From Coptis chinensis (taxonomy: Eukaryota; Streptophyta; Magnoliopsida; Ranunculales; Ranunculaceae): 64,000 nucleotides of DNA. Location of the stretch: NCBI GenBank assembly GCA_015680905.1, contig CM027378.1:107095501-107159500 (forward strand), in the 5' to 3' direction. A model generated the notes under the pieces. The model did not search any database. It was not told the origin of the DNA and worked only from the letters and a program-made list of their open reading frames with translations. Made by a program: the position numbers and the translations under genes. This document shows positions 35,491-46,743 of the stretch, piece after piece. The number at the start of each line of letters is the position of its first letter. Within the stretch, counting starts at the first letter, position 1.

Positions 35491-37929
35491 TGCCTCGAAC
35501 AAAGAATCTGAATGTGAAGAATGCAGCAAAAAGTTTTTTCACGGGTGCTAAGAAGTTGTTAGTGGGGGAGTAGTAGTTGGTCATTAGCGATGAGGAGCCC
35601 GAGAAAAAAGAGAGGAAGGAGAACAACCACTTCGCATCGGTTAAGTAGAGGGATCGGAAAGCGGATGATCCCAGTAATGTTGTAAGTGGTGTAGAGTTAG
35701 GAAATCAAAAGAGAAGAAAGGGGACAGTTCTGAGTGATGTAGATGTAGATGTAGATGTAGATGTAGATTTAGATTTAGATGTAGATGTAGATGTAGATGA
35801 CAATGACGTAAATATGGATCGTGGGAAGAGTGTAGTTCTAAGTCATGCTGATAGTGAAGAAGAGGGTGTTGATGATGCAGAAGAGGAGACTGACGAGGAG
35901 GAAGAGGACGCGGAGGAGGAGGAGGATGACGAGGATGACGAGGAAGTCCATGTACCTGTACCTCCAGTGAATATTGTGAGAAAGTCTAACAATGACTTGG
36001 AGTTCAAGAGAGGTGTTTATGGAGGTGGCCCTTGTGTGTCACATCTGTTGTATGACTATGCGATTGCATTGGTGGCTCGATGATGTTTGGGAGGGGCAGG
36101 TAATATTATCATATAGTGTCTATTAGTATTTAAATTTTGTATTACGAAACTTGTGCATACATTAATACTAAGTTTTTGTTGTTTTAGGCGGAGCAAGGGG
36201 TGTTGAAGTGCCATGGGTACCTAAACAAGTTGGTACAATGGGATATCAGAGGAGAGTGTTCAGACTGTTCTACTTTTCACGTGGAGCTTCAAAGGACCGG
36301 CTTATGTGCTCTGGTCTTAGGTGTATACAGGCATCAGGATCCTGTGTTGGTCTCTGCGTTTGTGGAGAGGTGGCATCCAGAGACCAACACGTTTCATATG
36401 CCGTGGGGCGAGATGACAATCACGTTGGACGATGTTTCCCAACTCTTAGGAGTTCCGATCAGAGGCAAAGCAGTGACTGGGGACACTGATTTGACCTTGG
36501 AACAGACAAAAAGACTCCTCCACAAAAATCTTGGCATACCCATGGATAAGATAGATGCGGAGATGAAATCCAATAAGTTCACTTCCAAAGTTAGGATGGA
36601 TTTCTTGATGAAGCAGTTTGCTGGGAAGGTAAGAGATGAAGATTTACGTGATGAAAATGGGGTTGTTGTGAAGAAGGCGTCAACCCAAAAAGAGGTGCAG
36701 TTCTTTTGTGAGAGCTTATCCGTTATTTTTCTTTGGATGTACCGCCTTCACCCATCGCATCTGGAACTGCAGTTCCCGTTTGTTATCCGAGGCGCTTTTC
36801 GAAATTTGCGAGATCGAGACTACGCGTGGGGTGCTTTACCGGGCTTACTTGCGAGGGGTCTTGGGACTGCCACAAGTGCCAAGGTGAAGGGTGTTTCAGG
36901 CTATTTCACTCTCCTACAGGTATTAGTTTTTTTGTTTTTCTTTTCAATGTCAATTTTATCTATCTATTACAATATTAACTCGGTGTCTATATTAATGTAG
37001 GCATGGATTTATGAGTACTTCCCAGTGTTCAGGCCATACCCAAATGAGGACTATCATTTGAGCATGTCCCGTGCTAATAGGTACTCAGTTACTCAGTCTT
37101 TTTATGCTAGCACAACAGCTGCATTGAAGTATACCCGAGCCACCATTGATAATATGACTTGTACCGATGTAAGCATTTTTGTATGTAAATAGTTTTATTT
37201 ATTAATTAATATTATTAGTATGTGATTAATGATTAATTTCCTCGATCATATGCTATTTGTGAGTTGAATGGTATCCTTATGTTGAAGTCCGAGCTACACG
37301 GCCGGTGGATGAAATAGCATTTTTCGAGGGATTTATATGCTTTCTTGATAATGTCGAGCAGTACAATGTTGCGAGGGTTGTGCGTCAGTTGGGTCATATG
37401 CAGTTTGTACCCTCAGATCCCCCAAAACCAAAGACCTCGACGCGAACTACTTCCGGACGCGGGTATGATGTGAAATTTAATATTGCGTCTTCCTACTGGA
37501 GTAATTGGCAGAATCACTTGATTCAACTTGAACAACGAGGACCCATTCCGTCTTATCCATGGGAGTGTATTAGTAGATACATGAGTTGGTACGAAAACAA
37601 TAGTCATATTCGAATGATAAACCCTGATCATCTTAGTCACTACTCCCTACAGAGTCTTCCATATCATAATCTGGTGAGTTAATATCTTACAACGTTAATT
37701 TTTGTTTTGTTTTGTTTTGGTATTTTATAAATGTAAATGTATATACTAATGTAGTTTTGTGTTTTAATTTTGACAGCACCCCGTCGTCAATGAAATTTCT
37801 CGCTTGCTCAATCAAGGCCTGCAATTGGGTGGGACTGCGATTCCAGAGGATGCACAGAACGAGTTCATGGAGGCATACAATTTGACCCGGTGCAAGTTCA
37901 TTGGCGGACGATATCGTGAAGGAGCATAG
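35491..37929 (+). pseudogene. Plant mobile domain (PMD) gene, transposon-derived, five exons
   Basis: The start MPRTKNLNVKNAAKSFF leads a lysine-rich then very acidic region with a DVDVDVD tract. Exon 2 (36189-36919) has the PMD hallmark RTGLCALVLGVYRHQDPVLV, ERWHPETNTFHMPWGEMT and LDDVSQLLGVPIRGKAV. Exon 3 (37001-37168) reads AWIYEYFPVFRPYP; exon 4 (about 37264-37676) RPVDEIAFFEGFICFLDN and PYPWECISRYM-like text; exon 5 (37777-37929) GTAIPEDAQNEFMEAYN. Introns have GT..AG ends. PMD proteins (MAIN/MAIL1 relatives) also occur widely inside plant transposons. This copy has about three breaks in its first exon, and its neighbourhood (module array at 39.1 kb, second truncated copy) points to a mobile origin. 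Confidence 0.85.
35737..35960 (+). repeat. gatgta hexamer microsatellite and acidic GAG/GAA tract in the PMD gene
   Basis: About twelve GATGTA/GATTTA units encode DVDVDVDLDLDVD, followed by a GAG/GAC-rich tract encoding an EEETDEEEEDAEEEEDDED-type acidic region. The reverse-complement copy (39.48-39.57 kb) has a shorter hexamer run. Confidence 0.95.
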
Positions 37930-38032
37930 GATTTAGGTATGTTGAGTTTGGTTAGTTTAGGGTTTAGTGGTTAGTTTGGTTAGTTTACCTCCTTTTATCT
38001 TGTGTTGGGACGAGTGTTGGAAATGGAAATGG

Positions 38033-38235
38033 TTTGTTTGTGTTAGTTGAGATGATGCGGGGAGTGTTTATTGGCATTTGAGATGATGCTGGTTTTGCTT
38101 TACTTTTCAGTTTGTGTTAGTTGAGATGATGCGGGGAGTGTTTATTGGCATTTGAGATTATGCGGGTTTTGCTTTACTTTTCAGTTTGTGTTAGTTGAGA
38201 TGATGCGGGGAGTGTTTATTGGCATTTGTCTTTCT
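38033..38235 (+). repeat. 74-bp tandem repeat downstream of the PMD gene
   Basis: The unit 'gttagttgagatgatgcggg' through 'gctttacttttcagtttgt' starts at 38042, 38116 and 38190, the last copy partial. It lies just after the PMD stop codon, in the presumed 3' region. From 38.24 to 39.10 kb no coding sequence was recognised. Confidence 0.92.
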
Positions 38236-39104
38236 TTGTTCTTTTGAGAGTTGATCATGACTTAAGTTCAAGAGTTTTCCAGTCAATGAGGTTTCTAGAT
38301 TTGGTGTTGGATTTGACATATGTGGTACTATTTATACTGATTCATGTGTTTTTATTGGGGGGTAATTAGGCAAATGGTGGTGGCGGAAGATGGTGAACAT
38401 GAGGAAGCAAGTGGAGAGGTTAGTTTTTCTGTCAGACCTTAATAAAGCAGTTTGATTTAACTTTGCTTGACTGATCTGTTTATTCAATTTTTTTTGTTTT
38501 GCAGGAAGGAGATAAAGTCAGAAAGTTAGATTGGAAATCTCTTTGTAGTCAAAAAATGTTATGTTAGGACTCTTTTGTAAGTGCAAGGTGTTGATATGTA
38601 GCAACTTAGCTTTATGTTCAGTAATTCAGACAATGTATTTCACATGGTGTCACATTGTTGAAATATGAAATGATAGTGATCTTGCTTTGGACTTGTCATT
38701 CTTTTCATGTTCACCTAAGATCCTAGGGTTTCATGTATTTCATGTCACATTGCCTTTGGTTATGTTTCTGCTATTAGCAGGCATTGATTTTAATAGGACG
38801 TCTGCTGTCAGTGGAGTAAATAGTTATACTACTTACCAGGGCTGCGCGTATGTGCTTTGCTTAGATCTCAGTTTATATCCATTCAATGGCTCTTCTTGTG
38901 CTCTCCGACAATTTGCGCATTTTAATTTGTCACATCAAAGTATCTCTATTAATAATCTAATGCAGAACATTGTCCCAATGTTATCTCTAATGTCCCAATG
39001 TTATCTCTATTAGTATCTCTAATGCAGAACACAAAAATCCCAATGTTATTTACCAAAACACAAAAATCTAATGCAGTACGCAATGTTTTTGCCAAAACAC
39101 AAAA

Positions 39105-39422
39105 GATCTGTTTTTTTGCCTCTTGAACGGTGTGGTCACACCGTTTGGGACTAAGTCCAAACGGTGTGGCCATATCGTTTGGATTTGAACTTGCAAAAAA
39201 AATGGCGTGTCTGTTTGGACTTTGTCCCAAACGGCATGGCGTGTCTGTTTGGACTTTGAACTTGCAAAAAAAATGGCGTGTCTGTTTGGACTTTGTCCCA
39301 AACGGCATGGCCACACCGTTTGGTACTGCCATTTTTTTTGCAAGTTCAAAGTCCAAACGGCATGGCCACACCGTTTGGCCTTAGTTCCAAACGGCATGGC
39401 CACACCGTTTGGACTTAGTTGA
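39105..39422. repeat. Module array 3: inverted repeats shared with the MULE region
   Basis: Modules 'ggcatggccacaccgtttgg', 'gactttgtcccaaacggcat' and spacer 'atttgaacttgcaaaaaaaa' alternate in both orientations. They match arrays at 88-445 and 3575-3965 but have their own subtype (ggcatgg for gacttgg). The array lies between two PMD copies that face each other, and the right-hand copy ends exactly at its border. Confidence 0.85.
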
Positions 39423-39801
39423 CATCTAACACCGCTTTGTCATCTTCTTCACCATCACCATGACTTACAACTATACTCTTCCCCCAATTCATATTTACAT
39501 CATCGTCATCTACATCTAAATCTAAATCTACATCTACATCTACATCTACATCTACATCACTCGGAACTGTCTCCTTTCTTCTCTTTTGATTTCCTAACTC
39601 TACACCACTTACAACTACATTACTGGAATCATCCGCTTTCCGATCCCCTCTACGGACTGATGCCGAGGTGGTTGTTCCCCTTCCTCTCTTTTTCTCAGGC
39701 GAGTCACCGCGACCCGAACTACTACTCCCCCCACCTAACAACTTTTTAGCACCCGTGAAAACACTTTTTGCTACATTCTTCACATTCTTTGTTTGAGGCA
39801 T
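39423..39801 (-). pseudogene. Truncated N-terminal copy of the PMD gene
   Basis: On the minus strand the frame starts MPQTKNVKNVAKSVFTGAKK and continues through KKRGRGTTTSASVRRGDRK, SNVVVSGVELGNQKRRK, a DVDVDVDVDLDLDV tract and MNWGKSIVVSHGDGEED. It is the same N-terminal region as the gene at 35491, with about the same spacing, but in the opposite orientation. The reading frame is open here, where the 35.5-kb copy is broken, and stops within module array 3. The PMD core and all later exons are missing. Confidence 0.85.
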
Positions 39802-39809
39802 TGTTACAA

Positions 39810-40430
39810 AATACCAAAAATAAATGAATAATAAGTAAATTGGTAATGCTGTAAACGTAAAATCCACATTGGTACATTTACAATAGCTTCACAGCAAACC
39901 TAAACAGGAAAGTAGTCAGAACTAAGGAAACTCAGTAAAAAACAACAACAAAGAGAAGGCAATAAGAGCATAGAACTATAGGTATCAATTTTTCAAGTAG
40001 ATAAGGCACTTTACTAGTTCACTGTAATATAGTTAAAAGGGCTGTAAAAAGGCATATGCATATTCACACTATGAGTTGTTCCTCGAAACATAACTAGGTT
40101 CTAAGGTGTGACAAGGGGAGCATTTGCCTGAGCACCAAGTTGTACATGCAACATTGTTTTACTTGTGCAACAACGAAAGCAATGAGGTTACTCCTACTGT
40201 CAACTTGCAAGATGAGATGAACTACTGTCAATATTATTTTAGATAAAGAAGACAACTGATACACTTTAAATCACCATAAAACAGGGATCATGAATGATAA
40301 GAAGCAAAGAAATAATAAAAATTAATATCATAAAACATTTGTAAAGTTCACAAACAACATATATACAAGGTCGGCCATCATAGTTCATTAAGTTTCAGAC
40401 AAAAACCTTCATTGGGTTTTCAATTCATGC
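39810..40430. other. No gene recognised
   Basis: AT-rich DNA upstream of the truncated PMD copy, presumably its promoter side. No frames of interest. Confidence 0.5.
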
Positions 40431-40436
40431 AAAAAC

Positions 40437-40758
40437 ATGAACGCCTCACCAACAGATGAGTTATTGAAAAAGATCCATGACTTAGAAACTGGGAATGCAA
40501 GTCTCAAAGAAGAAATGTCACAGCTAAAACTTAGCAATGAACATGGACAGCAAAAATAGCATCATAGGTCTCATTCTGTATCACCACAAAGACTAAGGTT
40601 GGCTTCTTCTTTGAAAAAAATAGGTGGGGTGGTGGGATTTGATATACCAACTGCTTCTTGGAAACAAGGTTCAGCTTCATTTAGAAATTCATCTCCATTA
40701 AAGAGGGAGAGCAAAAATCATGCTCTCGAACCAGTATTCATGGTAGGCAATTGTTAGA
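40437..40758 (+). pseudogene. N-terminal fragment of a PAS-domain Raf-like protein kinase
   Basis: The frame starts MNASPTDELLKKIHDLETGN, then SLKEEMSQLKLSNEH, a TAG stop at 40557, and in the same frame SHSVSPQRLRLASS, TASWKQGSASFRNSSPLKRE and a stop at 40755. The order coiled coil 'ELLKKI.ELE..H..LK.EMS.L', 'RSHS.SPQR' and 'SFRH.SPL.RES' is that of the N-terminus of plant PAS-domain-containing Raf-like MAPKKKs. The PAS and kinase domains do not follow. Only one in-frame stop separates the two halves, so it is fairly young or was once constrained. Confidence 0.62.
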
Positions 40759-40759
40759 A

Positions 40760-42430
40760 CAAATTGTGAAGAAGACGAGTGGTGATTAAAATAGGTTGCA
40801 TTGAAGAAGACAAAATACAAGAGCTTTGAAAGTATTTTTTAGGTTTCATCAAGTGAAGAAGACGAGCGATTGATAATATGCTAGCAAAAATATAAAAAAA
40901 CACTAATTTTTTAGAGAAAATACCTTTGAAAGTGCGTGCGAGAAGAAGCTTTTGGAGTTCACCTGGAAGATGGGGTCTGTCGAGAGGGAGAACACAAAGC
41001 GAATTTTTGGTTTTTGGTAGGTTTTTTTGTGAATTCGACGAGCCAATTTTTTGTTTTTGGTTTTGGTAGGTCTTTTTGCGATTTTTTGTGAATTTGGCGA
41101 AGGGTGGTAATTGGTATTGCCGGTTTCTCGGTTTGTTGCGTGGTTTGGTGGGGGTGTATGGTTCGAAGTTGCGCCCAACACAATGGGCAGACCCCGGCCC
41201 AACTCGGGGTCTGCCCAACACAAATCAGGGTCTAGCAGTAACATGACTCTTGTTTTATTGTGAAAAAAAAGCTCACTATTTGTTTTTTCATTTATTTTAA
41301 TCAGTTAGATAAACGGTTTTACATTGGAAAATTGGAAATTATAAAATCACATTAAACCCTTTCGTTTCCCTCGCGTTTTTACCTTCTCCAATAAATAAAT
41401 AGGCACACCTTCATAACTAATTAAACTTCTTCATCACCCTATGACAATTTATCAAATTGAAGCCAACACTTCAATCTTATCTCTATCATTCTTTTGCTTT
41501 ATTTGGTTTTATATATTGTTTAATTTGGTGTATAATTCTCTCTCTCTCTCTCTCTCTTGTGTAATTCTTTGTTAAATAAATCTATTTAAATTTCAAGTTT
41601 GTGACATTGTTGTTTGGCCATGATCTGCTACGATGTTGTAGGTGTAGGACATTTTTTTATTCTTCCACTCTTCCTCATGTATTTATGGTGTTTTGTCTTA
41701 GATCTCTCTGTATGTGAGGATGTCCCTCACAACACTCCTATGTTTCTACTTCACTTTGTATTTCTATTCTTTTTATCAATAAATTTCAATTAAAGAAAAA
41801 AGTTTGTGCAGAGACTATTCAAGAAAGAAAAAAGAAAATGTTAGGATCAATTTTTATAATAATTGCTATCTTCTAAATTTTTTTTTATAAAAAAAAAATG
41901 TTTGTGGGGGAGACTATTCAAGAAAGAAAAAAGAAAATGTTAGGATCAATTTTTACAATAATTGTTATATTCTAAATTTTTTGTTAAATAAACTAAGCGT
42001 TTGCATTCATATAAAATAACGTAAACAAATCATATCGATCTATAAGATGTAACAATTTTATTGGAACTTTTCTTAGGGCCCCCGATTGCCTTGAGCCGCC
42101 CCTGTCTACAAACATTAGGCCTTGATTTATGAAAATGGGTTTCTACATACAAACATGAGACATAGGGTTTTATAGAAATAGTGTTTCTACAAACATGGGG
42201 GTTTATGAAAATGGTGTTCTACAAACATGGGGTTTTTCATTGTTCATTACGTATACTGGAATAACGTTTAACATGGGGTTTATAATAATGGGTTTCTATA
42301 AACATGGGGATTCTTAACCAAATGGGGTTTTTCATTGTTTATTACACTGGAATAAACAAAAAAAAAATAATAACATATTACCTAAGCACCATAAATTAGA
42401 AGTAAATAACAAGAATATACTAGAGCATAA
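40760..42430. other. Mixed non-coding DNA
   Basis: Frames on the minus strand at 40.75-41.24 kb (lysine/threonine/proline-rich, AKRPTKTKNKK type) are low-complexity and unrecognised. A CT microsatellite lies at 41537-41558. A 99-bp direct duplication ('agactattcaagaaagaaaa') lies at 41812 and 41911. The string 'gggcccccgattgccttgag' near 42078 and the 'acatggggttt' iterations at 42.12-42.33 kb look like DNA-transposon debris. Confidence 0.5.
41800..41990 (+). repeat. 99-bp direct duplication
   Basis: 'agactattcaagaaagaaaa' through 'attctaaatttttt' is present twice, 99 bp apart, with only a few changes. Confidence 0.9.
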
Positions 42431-42434
42431 TTAC

Positions 42435-42766
42435 CATTGGTGCAGGTAACACCCTTGCATTCTGAATTACTACCAATTAGGGAATCACTTCAATCCCGAA
42501 TTCTTTATAGAAGACGTCATTTTTATAATAAGTATGCAAAGCCATCTGCATCCAAACACACTTCTGAATTAGAAGCACCAAGGCAATTGGGAAACATAGG
42601 ATTACAGACTCATGTATATGACATGTAGGGAACAAAAGGAAGAGATGAGTACCAACCACTTCCCGCTTGAAGGGCTGGCCAATGACCATACCGCAGCTTG
42701 ACATTATACTTATCATGGAAGTATTGAGCAAAAGACATCCTTCGGCCACCCTCATCAACAATAAAC
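42435..42766 (-). pseudogene. AGO2-like Argonaute fragment (PAZ end and L2 linker)
   Basis: On the minus strand an exon (42766-42658) after an ag acceptor reads VDEGGRRMSFAQYFHDKYNV, then KLRYGHWPALQAGS: the end of the PAZ domain. A second exon (42545-42435) reads YYKNDVFYKEFGIEVIP, a stop, VVIQNARVLPAPM, then a GT donor: the linker before the MID domain. 'PALQAG' and 'REFGIEV..V.ARVLPAP' wording is closest to the plant AGO2/AGO3 clade, which acts in antiviral silencing and DNA repair. The segment normally between them (PMEVC..GQRY..) is missing or unreadable. No MID, PIWI or N domain is in the window. Confidence 0.78.
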
Positions 42767-42769
42767 CTA

Positions 42770-43545
42770 AATAGGCAGCAAAAATCACAACATAATATTA
42801 AGAAACATCTTATACTGGATATATGGAAGTAAGAAACAAGGTAAGTTAAAGACATACATCAACTGTTCAATCGGCTGAGTTGTTGTTAAAGAACCTGACT
42901 AGATGCAAGCATCATGGTTGACTACGCCTAGGACCAAATTATGAGAGACTTTCTTATTATGATTATTATACTTTTAATGCAGGAAGCAAGTAAATACATC
43001 AGTAAAAGTATGTAGCCAACATCCTTAGATCTTTTTCAACAAGTTCAGCTGGTAACATCATATTCCAAAACAACATCCCGCATTGGATGCTTCTATATCT
43101 CCATTTTGTGCCAAACACAATAAGTGGTATCATATTGGTCGGTGATCACAACTCACTAGAAAAAATAATGATACGTACAGCCATACCCCAAGTATACCAT
43201 TCAAAATAATATACTACAAAACAAAAAATGTACCGACCCTTTTCAACTGCTGTCTCTTATAAACAATAGGGTAGCCAGGTAGGATAGTACATTAAAGAAC
43301 AAAGTATTATACCTGATATTTGTTTGATATGCCTATATAGTTTCTCTTAATACGTAAAGATGCAAATGTTGTTAAATGCAAATGGAAAGGTGGTTGAGAT
43401 AACCATGGTAATACAAGTTAGAAAGTTCATACATGGGGGGTTCAAAACACTAATCATCTTAGTGCACCCAAAAGTACAACACAGAGTAGTGGGTGAATTC
43501 ACTATACAAATTTTATATTATTTACAGCTTGCCACTTCATGAGGT
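42770..43545. other. No gene recognised
   Basis: AT-rich. The part next to 42.77 kb is probably the intron upstream of the Argonaute exon. No earlier PAZ or N-domain exon was found. Confidence 0.5.
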
Positions 43546-43549
43546 TGTT

Positions 43550-44830
43550 ACATTTGATAAAGTAATAATAATATTCACCTCTCTCGACTCTCTCTCACTC
43601 TCACTTAGTATTCCCTGGGTGGACACAATATTTATGTCTAGCAAGTAAAGAGAATAAGGATGTCAATTTAACATAAAAAAATACAAGGGTTTTCATAAAG
43701 GCACCACATATTTTACCAAGGGTTGCCCACATCCAAAACAAATCCAAACGGATCCTAACACCAAATGGGCACCACTTGAAAATTGAGTAGGTACCACTTA
43801 AGATTTTTATGTTTTGATAAAAAAAAATGTTTAATTTTGATTAGTTTGGTTTTATCTTACGTTCCATTGAATCAATGTTCCTTTTTAATGTTGACAAATT
43901 TAAAATTTTAATCATCTTCCAAAAAATTGAACGAATGGGTATATTCAAATGAACAATTGAATAATTTCATTAAAAGTTTTGCTTAGATTTCAACTATAAT
44001 AATGTGGAGAAAAGATTATGGATTTGATTTGTAAATTAATATGAGACGTATTTGTTTTCATGCTGGGGTTCCTCCAAAGTTTGATAAATTTTATAATTCA
44101 ATCAATTTTTAAAAAATAAAATAAAATAAAAAAATCAATTAGTATCTGCAGTTAGTAATAAATTTTATAAATCTTTTTTATTTGATTTTGAATATTAAAA
44201 AAATTCGTAAAAGAAATTTTGTGTTTTGATTATTAATAAATTATTTTAAGAGATTATTCTTTTTAGTCCTAATTCTAGGACCCGCTTGTTTTGTGGTTAG
44301 TGTGTGGTGGCCTTGGTAAAATCAGTGGTGTCTATATGAAAACCCAAATATAATCACTTAAAATTTACCAAAAAGAAAAAAGAAATAATCTCTATGATAA
44401 TAATTACCACCAACCAATAAGAAAATGGCTCCATTTAACACTGTCTTCGATTTAGAGTGTTTTTTTTTTCTTTTTTATTCAATGCTCACACTCTTTGATC
44501 ATTCTCTTCTTCTTAATAAAACTCATTTTCTTATAACTTGATGTGCACGAAATAGTTAAGTGAAATTAGAACAGTTAAAGGAGACAAATGTACCCTTCTA
44601 AAAATTTTGAATTTTTTTAGGAATAACTAGATTTTTTTTTCCACCTTATTTAAAGGAGCCAAATGTACCTCTCTATTGGTTTGAATTTATTTATTAATTT
44701 AAAATCGCACTGTCAAATCCCACCATTGGGGATACCGGCCTTGTGTTTTCCTACCTCATTTATTGTTAGTTTTTCAGTAAAATGGTTAGTTGGTAGATGA
44801 TACTTGCTACAAATTATATCCTAATTCAAG
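43550..44830 (+). repeat. Duplicated block, copy A (left part)
   Basis: 43550-43680 ('taaagtaataataatattca', 'ctctcactctcacttagtat', 'agagaataaggatgtcaa') and 44345-44830 ('aatggctccatttaacactg', 'ttgatgtgcacgaaatag') match, in order, 54238-54810. Copy A has an extra 0.66 kb at 43681-44344 and then breaks at about 44830, where Athila-type sequence begins. It resumes at about 50935. Confidence 0.85.
43681..44344. mobile_element. 0.66-kb AT-rich insertion in copy A
   Basis: This segment is absent from copy B, where flanking sequence joins directly ('gacattagaaaac' to 'aatcacttagag'). The first 130 bp ('ggcaccacatattttaccaagg', 'ggcaccacttgaaaattgagtaggtaccactt') and the last ('agtgtgtggtggccttggtaaaatcagtggtg') are partly complementary ('ggtgg..ggtaaaat' against 'attttacc..ggcacca'), which suggests a terminal inverted repeat and a non-autonomous DNA element. 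No coding sequence. Confidence 0.5.
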
Positions 44831-45784
44831 TACTACGTGAGATTTCTAGACTAATATCATCATGGAGAAGGAAATAATACCCATATCCTAAGCGAGAATT
44901 TAGGCCCTTTTGAATCAATATAGCTAGAAATTCTGACCGAAGTATATATTTTCCGCTAGTCGCCCCACTGAGCCTTTTCATTTATATTTTCACAATCTAA
45001 AAATCGTTTATCCAATAAAACAAAATGAAAAATAAAATCAGCCTGCCTATCTAGATAAGTCTGAGAAATAGGATGAGTGAATAAAAGAGAATATAAAAAC
45101 ATGTGTAAACAAAAATTAGTTAGTTATTTTAAAAGAAAAAGAAATATAAAAATAAAAATAAAAAATAAGTTCCTAAAAAAAAAAAAATGGAACTATAAAA
45201 ATAGAATCAAAAGGAGTCAAAAGTAAAAAAAAAAAAAAAAGGTTAAGTATGGGGAAAAAAAGGGGTAGAAGCAAAATAACAAAGGTTTTCTCTAGTTACA
45301 TGTTTTGAAGGCCCGATTTTCTCAAAATTGTCTTTTTGAATATCCATTTTCTTCCCTCTTTAACCAATACCTATGCCCCGTATCACCTAATAAAGACATC
45401 TACCTCAATTAGGAATAGGCTGGTGCAATAGTAAATGGTAGATGTGTTTGATCGACCTCGGCTTCCTTAGATTGTCATTGAGATTGTGATCAGAGTGTTA
45501 TATGTCTTCACACATTGCTTGTGAGAACCTACTTAGGCACGCTACCCAAAAGTTTCAGAAAAAAAACATGTCATTGCATTTTGAAGCATAGTTCATAGTA
45601 TAATTGTTTATCTCAAGATGATTTGATTATTATGCATGTATTTCTTTAAGTTTTAAAATGATGATCCTTGTTTAACTACTAGTGAGATGTATAGATATCT
45701 GAGATAAATTAGTTGACAATTACTTTTATTTCTTAGTCGTTGTAGTATAAATGAAATAGTTTGTTTTACAATTTGTGAATAGTT

Positions 45785-45922
45785 TTCAAAAAAATGCGAA
45801 CAGTAAAAACAGTAATGAAATTGGAAAACAGTGAATAGTAAACAAACTATCTCATTTTTTAGTAGTATAAATGTAACTGTTTTCCAATTTCATTCTGTTT
45901 TTACTGTTCGCATTTTTTTGAA
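45785..45922. mobile_element. Foldback MITE with about 46-bp arms
   Basis: The left arm 'tcaaaaaaatgcgaacagta' to 'attggaaaacagt' returns as reverse complement 'actgttttccaatttcat' to 'gcatttttttga'. Outer parts ('gtagtataaatgaaatagtt' and 'aactatctcat') are also complementary. It interrupts the Athila 3' UTR text near 'tagtcgttgtagtata', compared with 6.35 kb. No coding capacity. Confidence 0.75.
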
Positions 45923-45949
45923 AATTTTCTGTTACTATCTGAGTGCATA

Positions 45950-46740
45950 TGAGTTGACAATCCAACTCCTTGCACCACAGTACCTCACTAGAAAAAATTC
46001 AACCGACTGTACTTAATTTAGAGTGCGCCCACGCCTTAAAATTGCCTTCCATGAGCACTCCCCGTGCTCCCTTAAATTTTCTATCAAACTAGGTGTTCCC
46101 CACACCTTTATTGCTCTATTTCAAGGCGCGACTTGCCCCCTAGTTCCAATAGAATAATTCACATTTTTTTCATAAAATTTAATATTTCCTCACGAGTACA
46201 GTATAGTACTCATATGCCCACCCACGACCAAAGCCCATCACACACCACCTAGATTCACCGAATTTGTTTACATACTATATAGTGACTAGAAAACTTAAAG
46301 GATTGGGGTTATTTAATTAAGGAACGTGCACGCAATGACAACCTCCCTCAATTTTTAAGTAGCCTGGCTGTTGGTTTAGAAAGATTTTAGTGAAATTAAT
46401 ACATCACCACATCCAATACAAAAGCTCATCCATCCATCCGACCATAGGCCTGACATACAGGCCCAACACGAATCCCACAATAAAAAGCATCACCCTTATT
46501 CTTAACCTCTTAGACTAACCAGGTTACATTTTTTACTGGGCTTCACAATCCAGCTCTTGGACATGGACCCGTACTCGTATAAGTGTTCAAGTAACAAAAT
46601 AAGTGCTTCAAGGCTGTTAAAGGCGCTATTTATACGTATAGGAAGGACGCTCCAGATAACACCTCTTTACATCCTCAAATCTATTGTAAGAGGATTATAT
46701 TTCTATCAATAATCAGGCTATTTTTGCATGCTCATTAGGT
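45950..46740. other. No gene recognised; possible LTR/leader sequence
   Basis: AT-rich text with 'aagctcatccatccatccga' and 'tctattgtaagaggattata' ahead of the gag frame. By position it should include leader sequence of the gag-protease fossil, but no primer-binding site was identified. Confidence 0.4.
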
Positions 46741-46743
46741 TGA

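Noticed and set aside
35814-36083. Acidic 89-residue frame as a separate gene
   Set aside because: It is the acidic part of PMD exon 1, entered at an internal methionine.
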